Source: JBMNMS01 sp050953445
GTDB taxonomy: Bacteria; Bacillota; Clostridia; Peptostreptococcales; Anaerovoracaceae
Length of the DNA stretch: 64,000 nt
Direction of reading: 5' to 3'
NCBI GenBank assembly: GCA_050953445.1
Contig: JBMNMS010000001.1
Location: 124,001-188,000, forward strand
In this document: in pieces, positions 15,782 through 24,522 of the stretch
Numbering within the stretch: the first letter of the stretch is position 1
Layout: each line of letters begins with the position of its first letter
Notes under the pieces: generated by a model
Told to the model about the DNA's origin: nothing
Seen by the model: only the letters and a program-made list of their open reading frames with translations
Databases searched by the model: none
Program-made: the position numbers and the translations under genes

Positions 15782-16723
15782 ATGGAATTCAATTATAAAA
15801 AAGTGTACTCTGCAGCCATGTTGTATGCAATAATCACCGGACTTTCATTTTTATTCATCAAAATAGCTTTAAGGTCCTCCGATCCCTTCGATTTGCTGGC
15901 CCACCGTTTTACTGCGGCCTTTATTTCCATGCTAATAATATATAAGGTAAAAGGGATAAGGCTAAATTATGACAGGAAGAGAATAATTAAAATCATTCCC
16001 ATATCGATACTCTACCCTCTTGCCTTTTTTGCATTTCAAACCTTCGGACTTTTATATATTTCCTCGGCAGAAGGCGGCATCCTACTGGCAGTATCACCAA
16101 TATTTACGCTCATTCTGGCGGAAACCATATTAAAAGAAAAAACTAACATTCTTCAGAAAATATCTATTCTGATTACAGTCACCGGCGTAATCTACATCAC
16201 AATTAAAAAGAGTACCAACCTGGAATTCGATAATATGCTGGGAGTCATTCTCCTTCTTCTATGTGCCCTTTCCATATCGGGATATAGCGTAATGGCCAGG
16301 AAGGTTACCAGGGAATTTAGCAATATAGAAATAACATCTATGATGATTTTGATTAGTTTTATCGCTTACAACCTGCTATCCATAGGGAAACATGCCATCA
16401 AAGGCACGTTAAGCCAATTCTTCATGCCATTTACCAGTATGAGTTTCATCATAGCTGTTTTATACCTTGGAGTGCTTTCCTCTCTGATCACATCCCTTAT
16501 GACTAATTACATCCTTTCAAAAATAGAGGCTTCAAAGATGAGCGTATTTGCAAATCTGGGAACTGTTATCACTATTATTGCAGGTGCCGTCATTTTGAAG
16601 GAAAACGTATACTACTATCACATTATAGGATCTATTCTAATAGTAGGCGGTGTGCTTGGTGTCAATTTTCTGGACAAGAATGCCATTGAACGCAGGAAGA
16701 AAGCAGGGGGAAAGGATAAATGA
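15782..16723 (+). CDS. EamA-family (DMT superfamily) transporter
   Basis: A 313-residue membrane protein of the usual length for ten-helix drug/metabolite transporters, made of two EamA repeats. 'GLSFLFIKIALRSSDPFDLLA' style residues in the first repeat ('LSFLFIKIAL') and 'YLGVLSSLITSLMTNYILSK' in the second are typical. The start at 15782 has GGAGG 6 nt upstream. Substrate unknown; amino acid, nucleotide or drug export are possible. It overlaps the next gene by ATGA (16720-16723). Confidence 0.9.
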   Translation: MEFNYKKVYSAAMLYAIITGLSFLFIKIALRSSDPFDLLAHRFTAAFISMLIIYKVKGIRLNYDRKRIIKIIPISILYPLAFFAFQTFGLLYISSAEGGILLAVSPIFTLILAETILKEKTNILQKISILITVTGVIYITIKKSTNLEFDNMLGVILLLLCALSISGYSVMARKVTREFSNIEITSMMILISFIAYNLLSIGKHAIKGTLSQFFMPFTSMSFIIAVLYLGVLSSLITSLMTNYILSKIEASKMSVFANLGTVITIIAGAVILKENVYYYHIIGSILIVGGVLGVNFLDKNAIERRKKAGGKDK

Positions 16724-17262
16724 GAAGAAAAGATCGCCAGATGGATGCAGACTTTGGATTGAATGTTATTGACAAATCCAGGTATGCAACACTTTCCCTG
16801 GTTGACAAGAATGAGCCCTATTCCATACCCCTTTCTATTGCAAGGCATGGAAATCATTTGTATTTTCATTCCGCCATGGCTGGAAGGAAGGTAGACTTGT
16901 TCAAACAGAATCCTAAAGTCAGCATCGTTTTTGTGGGTGACACTAAGATTCCCGAGCTTTATAGCGAAGCCTGTCTGGACAAAATATGTCAGGATCAATC
17001 TAAAACAGCCCTTTTAATTAAAAATGTTTTTACAACGGAATATGAGTCCGCCATCGTGGAAGGCACCGTATCCTTGGTCATCGAGGAAGGAGAAAAAGAG
17101 AATGCCATGAGGGCTATATGTGAAAAATATGTACCCAGCAAAATGAAATATTTTGACACGGCCATCCGGACCGGGCTAAGCAGAACAAATGTATATAGGA
17201 TAGAAATACAGAGCGTCAAAGCTAAAAGAAAAAAATATGATTCTAAGTTTAAAAAAGAATAA
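16720..17262 (+). CDS. pyridoxamine 5'-phosphate oxidase-related flavin-binding protein
   Basis: A 180-residue protein of the split-barrel NimA/PNPOx-like group: 'YATLSLVDKNEPYSIPLSIA' at 22-41, 'LYFHSAMAGRKVDLFKQNPKV' segments near 47-68 ('HSAMAGRKVDLF' being the FMN-contacting part) and 'SAIVEGTVSLV' near 110. These proteins bind FMN or heme and include nitroimidazole reductases. The start overlaps the transporter stop as ATGA, so the two are translationally coupled. Specific reaction unknown. Confidence 0.85.
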   Translation: MRRKDRQMDADFGLNVIDKSRYATLSLVDKNEPYSIPLSIARHGNHLYFHSAMAGRKVDLFKQNPKVSIVFVGDTKIPELYSEACLDKICQDQSKTALLIKNVFTTEYESAIVEGTVSLVIEEGEKENAMRAICEKYVPSKMKYFDTAIRTGLSRTNVYRIEIQSVKAKRKKYDSKFKKE

Positions 17263-17336
17263 AAAAAGGAAATAAATTGGGAACAAAGCCTTATCTCCCA
17301 CCGTCTTATTTTATGTAAAGGAAAGGAGAGATAGAA

Positions 17337-18341
17337 ATGACCAACAAAATAACAAAGAAAAAAACCATGATTGTCATCCTATCGTTGATGCTGATTCTAA
17401 CTGCTGCTTTTCCGGCCCTTGCCGGTAATCCGGAAACAAATCCGGTTATAACGTCCCCCCCTCCCCTACCGGATTATGCGGCATACAATGCCATCATTAA
17501 GGAGGTTTTGTTTGAAAAGGATAGTGTGGTTGGAATTTTGGCTGATGCCGATGGCAGTGAGGAAATGTTCCACATCTTCAACGACACTATAGTGATCGAT
17601 AACGAGAACACAACTGCTGCAGACCCAAAGTCACTAAAGGCGGGTGACATGGTGTTCATCTACGGAGGCATGCAAAAAACTTTCAGCTTACCACCCCAAT
17701 CCAGGGCAATGGCAATACTTACCAATATAGGCAATAAAGCACCGGCCAGATATATGACTGTGCAAGATATGAAAATGAACGACAGAGGTGACCTTGTTCT
17801 GTACGATACCAATGGCGAATATGTCGTAACAGTTGGCAACGAAACCCTTCTTTTACCCTATCTGACAAAACAAATAGTTTTAAAGGATGATATAAAAGTT
17901 GGTTCCAAGGTTCTCGTATGGTCCGAAATTATGACCTTGAGCCTACCTGCCCAAATGAATGCCGACACGCTAATGCTATTGCCTCCATCCGAAAATGATT
18001 TATTTGCATCGGAAATAACCCTGTCCTTAGAAGAGGAAATAATATACGTTAATTATCAGAACATTACGGCCACCTGGCATGAAACCTTTTTGTATAAACA
18101 TAATACCACCCTGATTCCATTGCGCAGAGTTGCGGAGGCTATAGGATATGAGGTAGAATGGATTCCCGATGGGCGCAAGATAAAGCTGACAAAAGGTGAT
18201 AAAGCAAGCATTATCCAGATAGGGAATCTTAAATATGATGGCAAAAACCTGTCAGTGGCTCCGGAGTTGATAAATTCCAGAACCTTCGTTCCAATAGATT
18301 TTTTTGAAAGCCTTTTAAATATACAGGTGAAAGTTCTTTAA
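17337..18341 (+). CDS. secreted protein with C-terminal copper amine oxidase N-terminal (stalk) domain
   Basis: A 334-residue secreted protein: signal peptide 1-29 (ends FPALAG), an unassigned beta-rich region (45-215) and a stalk domain at the C-terminus (about 240-334) with 'LIPLRRVAEAIGYEVEW' and 'INSRTFVPIDFFESLLNIQV'. The ribosome site AAAGGAGAG lies 7 nt upstream. It stands alone, 74 nt after the flavoprotein gene and followed by a hairpin. Surface role likely; ligand unknown. Confidence 0.85.
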   Translation: MTNKITKKKTMIVILSLMLILTAAFPALAGNPETNPVITSPPPLPDYAAYNAIIKEVLFEKDSVVGILADADGSEEMFHIFNDTIVIDNENTTAADPKSLKAGDMVFIYGGMQKTFSLPPQSRAMAILTNIGNKAPARYMTVQDMKMNDRGDLVLYDTNGEYVVTVGNETLLLPYLTKQIVLKDDIKVGSKVLVWSEIMTLSLPAQMNADTLMLLPPSENDLFASEITLSLEEEIIYVNYQNITATWHETFLYKHNTTLIPLRRVAEAIGYEVEWIPDGRKIKLTKGDKASIIQIGNLKYDGKNLSVAPELINSRTFVPIDFFESLLNIQVKVL

Positions 18342-18342
18342 C

Positions 18343-18364
18343 AAACGGGCCATACGGCCCGTTT
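18343..18364 (+). terminator. hairpin terminator after stalk protein gene
   Basis: A perfect 9-bp GC-rich stem AAACGGGCC/GGCCCGTTT with an ATAC loop, 1 nt after the stop. The T-run is short, so efficiency is uncertain. Confidence 0.65.
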
Positions 18365-18437
18365 CAAACTCCAGCGACGCTCCCTTCTCAGTTGGTTTTT
18401 TTATGTTTTTACCGCCCATGATATGTTTTGTTTCTCC

Positions 18438-18704
18438 CTACATTTTATAAAGCTCCCAACGGCAATCTTCTATTAAATATTTCAGTTCATACAATTTAAC
18501 AGTCCCTTCTATTTCACTTTGGCAAAGATATTTGAAACTTCTTATGCCTGCTATCCTTGCCTCCTCCACCATAATGATTTTATCCACCTTTACCTCATGA
18601 TAGGTGTCATCAGACAAATACCTGAATTTATAGGGCCTGGGTTTTTCTCCACCTTTAAATTTTACTATAGCATCTATTGGTTCAGCCAATATCCTCACCG
18701 CCAT
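18438..18704 (-). CDS. small protein encoded downstream of and overlapping dinB
   Basis: An 88-residue protein whose start overlaps the dinB end by 10 nt, so translation is coupled and it belongs to the SOS transcript. It contains 'KPRPYKFRYLSDDTYHEVKV', then beta-strand-like segments and a helix-poor C-terminus ('DCRWELYKM'). No family is recognised, and no transmembrane segment or Cys motif is seen. The context suggests an accessory to translesion synthesis; this is inference from operon structure only. Confidence 0.75.
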   Translation of the reverse strand: MAVRILAEPIDAIVKFKGGEKPRPYKFRYLSDDTYHEVKVDKIIMVEEARIAGIRSFKYLCQSEIEGTVKLYELKYLIEDCRWELYKM

Positions 18705-19945
18705 CCCCCTCCAATCATTATGAAGTCGGAATCATTGGTACCTCCCTGTATGGGATTAATTTTTCCATTGACGAAAGCCCCCCGCACAATCGACCTAATA
18801 CCATACTTTGCGCGTATTTTGTCAATAGCATCATCCAATGCCTGCAATTTTTCTCCGTCATCCCTATCAAACAAAGATAGCTGCCTGACCTCAATATCTT
18901 TAAACCCTGAAACGCTTACCCCCAGATGTCTAATTGGCTCTCCCCTCCAACAGCCATCAAAAAGCATACACACATGTTCAAAGATTTCACTGGTAGTATT
19001 GATACAATTTCTTATTTTCACCTGATGGCTATACCTGATAAATCCATCGGTTTTTATGGATACCGATATCAAAGAAGCCATATATCCTAATTTTCTCAAC
19101 CGCATCGCAACCCGCTCTGTTAAGGCTAGTAATATCATAATGGCCTCTGATCGCTCCGTGACATCATAGCTTATCGTGCTGCTATTCCCAACACTCTTTT
19201 GCATAATTTCACTGTTTCGCGTTACTTCCGCATCATCTATACCGTTGGACAAATTCCATATTAATTCCCCGTGGGATTTCATCAGGGCCTTCATATGGCT
19301 TGGGTTCATCCTTGCAAGATCTCCTATCGTCCTTATGTTTATTTTCATCAATCTTTCTTTTGTAGCCCCTCCCACCATGAAAAGATCCCCTATCGGCAAA
19401 GGCCACATTTTTTGTGGGATTTCTTCTGGCCATAGGGTATGAACCAAATCAGGTTTTTCTAATTCACCCCCCATTTTAGCCAAAAACTTGTTAGACGAAA
19501 CCCCTATATTTACCGTAAATCCTAATTCGTTTTTTATGCGCTCCCTAATCTCGTTAGCAACCTTTACAGGATCGCCAAATCTGTTTTTAGAGGATGTGAA
19601 ATCCAAAAAACATTCATCTATGCTATATCTTTCTACAAGTGGCGAATATTCCGACAGAATACTATACATTGCATCGCTGCAATACATATATAAATCGTAA
19701 TCCGGCGGGTATACTGCCAAATCGGGGCATTTTTGTCTGCCACTAAATAGACTTTCCCCCGTTTTAATGCCATATTTTTTTGCTGGAATTGATTTTGCAA
19801 GTATTATCCCATGTCGCTTTAAAGGATTTCCGGAGATTACAGATGGAATTTCCCTTATATCAACTGAATATCCTTTTTCCAGCATATTTGCCGCAGTCCA
19901 GCTAAGATATGCCGAATTTGCATCTATGTGAAATATTATTCTCAT
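18695..19945 (-). CDS. dinB: Y-family DNA polymerase (DinB/Pol IV or UmuC-like)
   Basis: A 416-residue translesion polymerase. The start at 19945 (MRIIFHIDANSAYLSW) matches the family; the longer frame begins at a non-start codon. The catalytic palm residues are visible in 'FHIDANSAYLSW' (first Asp) and 'YSIDECFLDFT' (Asp-Glu pair). A helix-hairpin-helix thumb region ('LMKINIRTIGDLARMNPSHM') and a little-finger domain follow. 'AKSIPAKKYGIKTGESLFSG' is like the Clostridia/Bacillus UmuC-ImuB-like group. No strong ribosome site is seen. The promoter at 20062-20090 carries a LexA box, so it is SOS-induced. It copies past DNA lesions. Confidence 0.92.
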   Translation of the reverse strand: MRIIFHIDANSAYLSWTAANMLEKGYSVDIREIPSVISGNPLKRHGIILAKSIPAKKYGIKTGESLFSGRQKCPDLAVYPPDYDLYMYCSDAMYSILSEYSPLVERYSIDECFLDFTSSKNRFGDPVKVANEIRERIKNELGFTVNIGVSSNKFLAKMGGELEKPDLVHTLWPEEIPQKMWPLPIGDLFMVGGATKERLMKINIRTIGDLARMNPSHMKALMKSHGELIWNLSNGIDDAEVTRNSEIMQKSVGNSSTISYDVTERSEAIMILLALTERVAMRLRKLGYMASLISVSIKTDGFIRYSHQVKIRNCINTTSEIFEHVCMLFDGCWRGEPIRHLGVSVSGFKDIEVRQLSLFDRDDGEKLQALDDAIDKIRAKYGIRSIVRGAFVNGKINPIQGGTNDSDFIMIGGGWR

Positions 19946-20061
19946 ATTATTACCGTTGCTGAAAACCTCAATAACAGATCCTGCCGGCAATCAGGTTATG
20001 CCTTTGCTTTTCTGCAACTTCTCTCCAACTTATAGCTTTGCAAACCCGATCCCCTATCACA

Positions 20062-20090
20062 ATAATAACAGAACATATGTTCTTTTGCAA
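20062..20090 (-). promoter_or_regulatory. LexA-controlled (SOS) promoter of dinB
   Basis: On the minus strand, TTGCAA (20085-20090) and TATTAT (20062-20067) are 17 bp apart. Between them lies GAACATATGTTC (20071-20082), a perfect 12-bp palindrome matching the Gram-positive LexA/DinR box GAAC-N4-GTTC. LexA bound here would block polymerase directly. Confidence 0.9.
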
Positions 20091-20118
20091 CAGATTAATT
20101 CATATAAGTAAAAATAGA

Positions 20119-20147
20119 TTGCATAGGTATGCCATGGATGATAATAT
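20119..20147 (+). promoter_or_regulatory. sigma-A-type promoter of bacterioferritin gene
   Basis: TTGCAT (20119-20124) and TAATAT (20142-20147) are 17 bp apart, about 50 nt before the ATG at 20198. Confidence 0.6.
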
Positions 20148-20197
20148 GGAGTAAGAAGTCACTATTAGGACAAAATAATGTTTAGGAGGTTATGACT

Positions 20198-20662
20198 ATG
20201 AAAGGTGATCCCAAACTAATTGAAACTTTAAACTCACTGCTCGCCGATGAATTAACTGCGATCAATCAATACATCGTCCATGCCGAAATGTGTGCTGACT
20301 GGGGCTATAATAAGCTGCATGAGCACTTTGAAAAACGTGCCATCGATGAAATGAAACATGCGGAAAAACTCATTGAGAGAATACTCTTCCTTGAATCCGT
20401 ACCCGTCGTCACCCACTTAAATACCATCCATATTGGAGATGAAATTCCTAAGCAGTTGGAAAATGATCGTCTGGCGGAAGTAGATGCAATTGAGGCATAT
20501 AATAAAGCTATTAAGCTGGCGGGAGAAGCAGGGGATTTTGCAACTCGTAAAATTTTACAAGAGATACTTATGGATGAAGACGCCCATATGGATGAAATTG
20601 AGGAGCTACAGGATCAAGTTGCTCAAATGGGTGTACCCATATTCCTAACCACACAGATCTGA
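20198..20662 (+). CDS. bfr: bacterioferritin
   Basis: A 154-residue iron-storage protein. The start at 20198 is preferred over 20192 because AGGAGG (20184-20189) would be only 2 nt from the earlier ATG, and the resulting 'MKGDPKLIETLN' matches known bacterioferritins. Ferroxidase ligands fall at the standard positions (Glu18, Glu51, His54, with a later 'DEDAHMDEIE' pair), and Met52, the axial heme ligand, is present. It forms a 24-subunit shell that oxidises and stores iron and protects against peroxide. Single gene with its own promoter and terminator. Confidence 0.95.
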   Translation: MKGDPKLIETLNSLLADELTAINQYIVHAEMCADWGYNKLHEHFEKRAIDEMKHAEKLIERILFLESVPVVTHLNTIHIGDEIPKQLENDRLAEVDAIEAYNKAIKLAGEAGDFATRKILQEILMDEDAHMDEIEELQDQVAQMGVPIFLTTQI

Positions 20663-20715
20663 TAACCCGGCAGATGTTAAGATTCTATAAAGTATCAATA
20701 AAAGTTTAATTCCAT

Positions 20716-20760
20716 CGTGTAGAGGTAGGCAATTCTTTCACCTACCCCTACACGACTTTT
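20716..20760 (+). terminator. hairpin terminator of bacterioferritin gene
   Basis: Fourteen-base arms (20716-20729 and 20741-20754, one mismatch) enclose an 11-nt loop and are followed by ACTTTTAT. Confidence 0.85.
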
Positions 20761-20783
20761 ATTTGTTGATGTTTTGATTTATT

Positions 20784-21275
20784 TCACTCCTTTACAGCCT
20801 CTTTGAAGGTCTCATTGTCAAAAACAACGAGAAACACATCCATATCATGCTCCTTTAAAAACCCTAAAATTGCGTCTTTAGCAACCCTTATCGCCTCTGC
20901 CCTTGGATAGCCATATATTCCGCTGGATATCAGTGGAAAAGCTATGCTTTTGCAGCCATTGTCTACAGCCAGTTTTAAGGAATTGCTATAACAAGAACGA
21001 AGAAGCTCCTCCTCGCCTTGCCTCCCATCACGATAAACCGGTCCTGCCGTATGTATGATATATTTTGCCGGCAGATTGAATCCAGGTGTTATAACAGCTT
21101 CACCTGTCTTTATAGGTGCTAACTCCTTACAAGCATTCTGAAGTTCATGGGTTCCCGCAGCTTTGAATATCGCACCACAAACTCCTCCCCCCATACGCAG
21201 TTCCACATTAGCTGCATTCACAATAGCATCCACCTTCACTTTTGTTATATCATTTTGAATTACCTTAAATGGCAT
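20784..21275 (-). CDS. macrodomain protein (O-acetyl-ADP-ribose deacetylase-like)
   Basis: A 163-residue macrodomain. The start at 21275 follows GGAGGTGGGAGT. Ligand-binding motifs are intact: 'GDI'-equivalent 'NDITKVKVDAIVNAAN', 'MGGGVCGAIFKAAG' and 'FPLISSGIYGYPRAEA'. The asparagine and the GGGVxGAI loop match the MacroD/YmdB class, which hydrolyses O-acetyl-ADP-ribose and mono-ADP-ribose from proteins. An atypical sirtuin gene lies 2.5 kb away, but they are not in one operon. It is 45 nt downstream of a diguanylate cyclase gene on the same strand. Confidence 0.92.
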   Translation of the reverse strand: MPFKVIQNDITKVKVDAIVNAANVELRMGGGVCGAIFKAAGTHELQNACKELAPIKTGEAVITPGFNLPAKYIIHTAGPVYRDGRQGEEELLRSCYSNSLKLAVDNGCKSIAFPLISSGIYGYPRAEAIRVAKDAILGFLKEHDMDVFLVVFDNETFKEAVKE

Positions 21276-21320
21276 ACTCCCACCTCCATCGAACACTAAA
21301 TCTTTTGTTCTTATTTACAA

Positions 21321-22715
21321 TTATTCTTCTGTCTCTCCGCTTTTTGAATCATTTCCATTCAGCCATACCTTCTCATCCTTAGTTTTATGACGTCTATCCT
21401 TCTCCTCATACAAGCGAACATCGGCACTTCTTAGGAGTGAATCCATGTCCTTACCATCATCCGTAAATAATGCATAACCGGTAGATAAGGACACCTTTAT
21501 CTGGTATCCGGATATTTCAAATCCTTGATAAAATGATTCCAAAAGGCGTTTTATTATAGCCTTAAGCTCTTCCTCATCCTTTATTTCCGGTATCATTATC
21601 AGGAATTCATCCCCACCCAATCGAAATGCAGCCTCATTGCGGCGCAAAGTACTTTTTAAGATGCGGGCTGTTTCCACCAAAACCCAATCCCCCACCTCAT
21701 GACCATAGACATCATTTATCTGCTTAAAATCATTTAAATCCAGCATTATTATGGCCGCCTTATGTCCTTCCCTTTCTGCTGCCGACAAAGCAATTCCTTG
21801 ATATTCGTCAAGAAATCTACGATTATATAATCCTGTTAAAAAATCACGGTTAGACATCTCAAGAATCTTATAATTGACTATTAAAGATCTGTATGCAAAA
21901 TAACCGATAATACCGGAAACTGCAATGGATGCAAATAACAGTGCCAGAAACAGTCTTAAGTTTTCCATCAAGGTGCTGGGAACACTAACAGCAACTCGCC
22001 AATTTATAAGTTCCGGATTTAAATCGAATTCCAGTATGGATTTGGCAGGGGCATCCAGGCCCCCATAAAATGGAGCACCTCCGCCTTCTTCACTGCTGAC
22101 CGCTATTTTTAAATCTAAATCTGTTGCGTAAGAATCTATTCTTTCAATCACCTTATCTCCTTTGAGCACAACGCTTATTTGTCCCCAGTAATCTCCCTTT
22201 TCATCAATTAAGGGAACTCTGATAGTAAAGCCGCTGCCCCCTTGAACCAGATCCACCGGCCCTTGAAACAATGATATACGTTCCTTTTTCACTTTGAGAA
22301 TCAAATCTTTTTGATTCTCAATTTTCGATAAGTCCACCCCTTTTGCGGATTCATTGTGCGAATCCGGATAACTCCAAAGAATAGTGGTATCATCAAGCAA
22401 TCCTATGTTTCTAATAATATCAGGTTTATCATAAAGCAGAGCATCCAAATATCTGCGGGAATCTTCCTCCTTGATTTGAGGAAAGGTTTTAATGTATGCC
22501 TCATACCCGCGAATTAACGCGATATTCGTGTATATAAACTTCTCAATCTTGTTTTCAAAGATCATGTACTGGCTGGTCGTTTCTAAAATCTCCTTCTGTT
22601 TCATGCTATAATGCAACATGAACAAAAAAGATAGGCATACTAAAAGGATCAGGGTCGATACCGCCATCGCCTGGCATTTGAAAACACTATTCTGCGAAAC
22701 ACGTTTTTTCCCCAT
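21321..22715 (-). CDS. membrane diguanylate cyclase (GGDEF) with extracellular sensor
   Basis: A 464-residue protein. The start at 22715 follows AAAGGATGG. Two membrane helices (about 17-37 and 258-280) bracket an extracellular ligand-sensing domain (40-255; 'ENKIEKFIYTNIALIRGYEA', 'FQGPVDLVQGGSGFTIRVPL', CHASE/dCache-like). The cytosolic GGDEF domain (about 295-455) has an intact 'RLGGDEF'. The inhibitory site is RRNE, with Glu in place of the usual Asp (RxxD), so product feedback may be altered. Likely makes cyclic di-GMP. Confidence 0.92.
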   Translation of the reverse strand: MGKKRVSQNSVFKCQAMAVSTLILLVCLSFLFMLHYSMKQKEILETTSQYMIFENKIEKFIYTNIALIRGYEAYIKTFPQIKEEDSRRYLDALLYDKPDIIRNIGLLDDTTILWSYPDSHNESAKGVDLSKIENQKDLILKVKKERISLFQGPVDLVQGGSGFTIRVPLIDEKGDYWGQISVVLKGDKVIERIDSYATDLDLKIAVSSEEGGGAPFYGGLDAPAKSILEFDLNPELINWRVAVSVPSTLMENLRLFLALLFASIAVSGIIGYFAYRSLIVNYKILEMSNRDFLTGLYNRRFLDEYQGIALSAAEREGHKAAIIMLDLNDFKQINDVYGHEVGDWVLVETARILKSTLRRNEAAFRLGGDEFLIMIPEIKDEEELKAIIKRLLESFYQGFEISGYQIKVSLSTGYALFTDDGKDMDSLLRSADVRLYEEKDRRHKTKDEKVWLNGNDSKSGETEE

Positions 22716-22772
22716 GTTGCGACCCCATCCTTTCACATGCCTTCTTCGCACCTGTTCATTAAGACTTCCTCT

Positions 22773-23453
22773 TTATATCTCTGCGTATTTTACAAAAGAC
22801 TCTTCCTGTAGGCTGCATACAAGATCCAGTGTGTTAAATCTCTCAGGAATTTTTATTAGGATTTCTAAATCCATTATTCCAGGGCTTTCCTCGTTCGATT
22901 TAACCCTTAAGCTTTGGACAGCCACATTTTTCTCTTTAAAGAACTCCTGTATCCTTTCCATGGCACCGGGCTCTTTAAAGACATGTAAGGTTACCAGCTC
23001 CGTCCTTGGTGAGGATAACCATTTAATCTTTCCATGGAGCAATAGCTGACCTATGATTACGATAATCGTTGCAGCTATGCCTACAAAATACAGTCCCGCT
23101 CCCACGGCAAGCCCTATACCGGCAGTAGCCCAAATTCCGGCACCCGTAGTCAGACCCTTAATAGTTTCTTTGTGCACAAAAATTATCCCCGCACCTAAAA
23201 AGCCAACCCCTGACACAACCTGTGCTGCTATACGGGAAGGGTCAAGCGACAGATTGTTCCAGCCTATTTGATCCTGGAATCCATACTTTGAAACTATCAT
23301 CATAAGTGCAGCGCCTAATGCTACTATAAAGTGTGTGCGAATACCGGCCTCTTTTAATCGACTTTTCCTTTCATACCCTATTGCACCACCACATATAGCG
23401 GCCAAAAAAAGTCTTAACAAATATTCAAGCTGTATTAACACATAGGTTGACAT
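22773..23453 (-). CDS. MgtC/SapB family membrane protein
   Basis: A 226-residue protein with about five N-terminal membrane helices (1-145) bearing family motifs 'AAICGGAIGYERKSRLKEAG', 'RIAAQVVSGVGFLGAG' and 'GLTTGAGIWATAGIG', then a cytosolic ACT-like domain (150-226). MgtC proteins affect Mg2+/membrane potential homeostasis, often by inhibiting ATP synthase in pathogens; here the role is unknown. A GGAGGCG ribosome site supports the start. Confidence 0.92.
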   Translation of the reverse strand: MSTYVLIQLEYLLRLFLAAICGGAIGYERKSRLKEAGIRTHFIVALGAALMMIVSKYGFQDQIGWNNLSLDPSRIAAQVVSGVGFLGAGIIFVHKETIKGLTTGAGIWATAGIGLAVGAGLYFVGIAATIIVIIGQLLLHGKIKWLSSPRTELVTLHVFKEPGAMERIQEFFKEKNVAVQSLRVKSNEESPGIMDLEILIKIPERFNTLDLVCSLQEESFVKYAEI

Positions 23454-23749
23454 AGTGCGCCTCCTTTTTTGTTCTATTCATTTCTTTTTTTGATCCTTAT
23501 ATTTATAGGCATTTTTTGCATTTCCCCCCAACAATAAGTTCCCTCAAATTTTACACGAATAGCTATGAATTATATCCTGTCTCTATCTAAAATTTTACCT
23601 GTAATCCGCAGTTTTGGCAACATAAAAACCTTGAAAATCCCTTCTTTTACCTACTTTTACCTCTTTTATTTGCTTAGTTATTTCATATGGTAAAACAAGC
23701 CGAAATATTCTATAATGAAAACAGATTTTGATTGTATGAGGTATGAATT

Positions 23750-24502
23750 ATGAACGAAAAAATAGAAACACTCCAGCAATGGATAGAAAAAAGCGACAAT
23801 ATGGTCTTTTTCAGCGGCCCCGGCGTTTCCGCTGAAAGCGGAATTCCTGATTTTAAAGTTGCCGATATACAGGACGAAAAATATTATGAGAAATATGAAT
23901 ACCCTCCACAAACAATAATGACCAGAACCTTTTTTGAACGTAAGCCGGAGGAGTTTTTCGAGTTTTACAGGGAAAAGATATTGGAGCCCCTTACTACCGC
24001 CGAGCCCAACTCAACCCATTACAAACTAATGGAGCTCCATACGGCTAAGAAGCTTCGGCGAATTATAACATCTAATATGGACGAGCTTCATCAGGAAGCC
24101 GGATGCCGTAATGTGGTCGAGCTATATGGTACATATATGAGAAATCCTTGCCCTAAATCAGAATGTGAAAGGCGTCTTACGGTCTATGATATTTATACAA
24201 AAAAAGGAATCCCTTATTGCGATATAGATATGTGCGGTTGCGTATTCACCCCTGAGATTTACCTCTTCGGAGATAGCCTTGACAAGGATATGCTAACAGA
24301 GGCCATCTTTGATATATTAATGTGCGACTTGCTTATTGTGGCCGGAACTTCCCTTGCCGATAACCCCGCCGCCACCGTGATAAACTACTATTTCAAAAAG
24401 AAAATGGTGCTGATTAACGAAAAGGAGCATCCCTCCGACAAGCTGGCAAACTTGGTGATTCATGCTCCGGTGCACGAAGTAATGGAAAAGATAAAGGTAT
24501 GA
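23750..24502 (+). CDS. sirtuin (Sir2)-family protein with substituted catalytic histidine
   Basis: A 250-residue NAD-binding protein. The Rossmann motif 'FFSGPGVSAESGIPDFK' (canonical GAGxSxxSGIPDFR), 'ITSNMDELHQEAG' (canonical TQNIDxLH) and the late 'VAGTSLADNPAA' mark it as Sir2. In the catalytic 'ELHG' motif, the His is replaced by Tyr126 ('VVELYGTYMRNPC'; the codon is TAT). Zinc cysteines are present but spaced C-x4-C twice ('CPKSEC', 'CDIDMC') instead of C-x2-C. Normal deacetylation is therefore doubtful; NAD hydrolysis, ADP-ribosylation or a binding role are possible. Single gene; ribosome site GAGGT. Followed by a palindromic repeat. Confidence 0.85.
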   Translation: MNEKIETLQQWIEKSDNMVFFSGPGVSAESGIPDFKVADIQDEKYYEKYEYPPQTIMTRTFFERKPEEFFEFYREKILEPLTTAEPNSTHYKLMELHTAKKLRRIITSNMDELHQEAGCRNVVELYGTYMRNPCPKSECERRLTVYDIYTKKGIPYCDIDMCGCVFTPEIYLFGDSLDKDMLTEAIFDILMCDLLIVAGTSLADNPAATVINYYFKKKMVLINEKEHPSDKLANLVIHAPVHEVMEKIKV

Positions 24503-24522
24503 CAGTGCCACAGGTGTAAAGA

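Noticed and set aside
23454..23749. Promoter or small gene upstream of the sirtuin gene
   Set aside because: A TATAAT is at 23711-23716, but no acceptable -35 hexamer lies 16-18 bp upstream, and no open frame with a ribosome site is seen.
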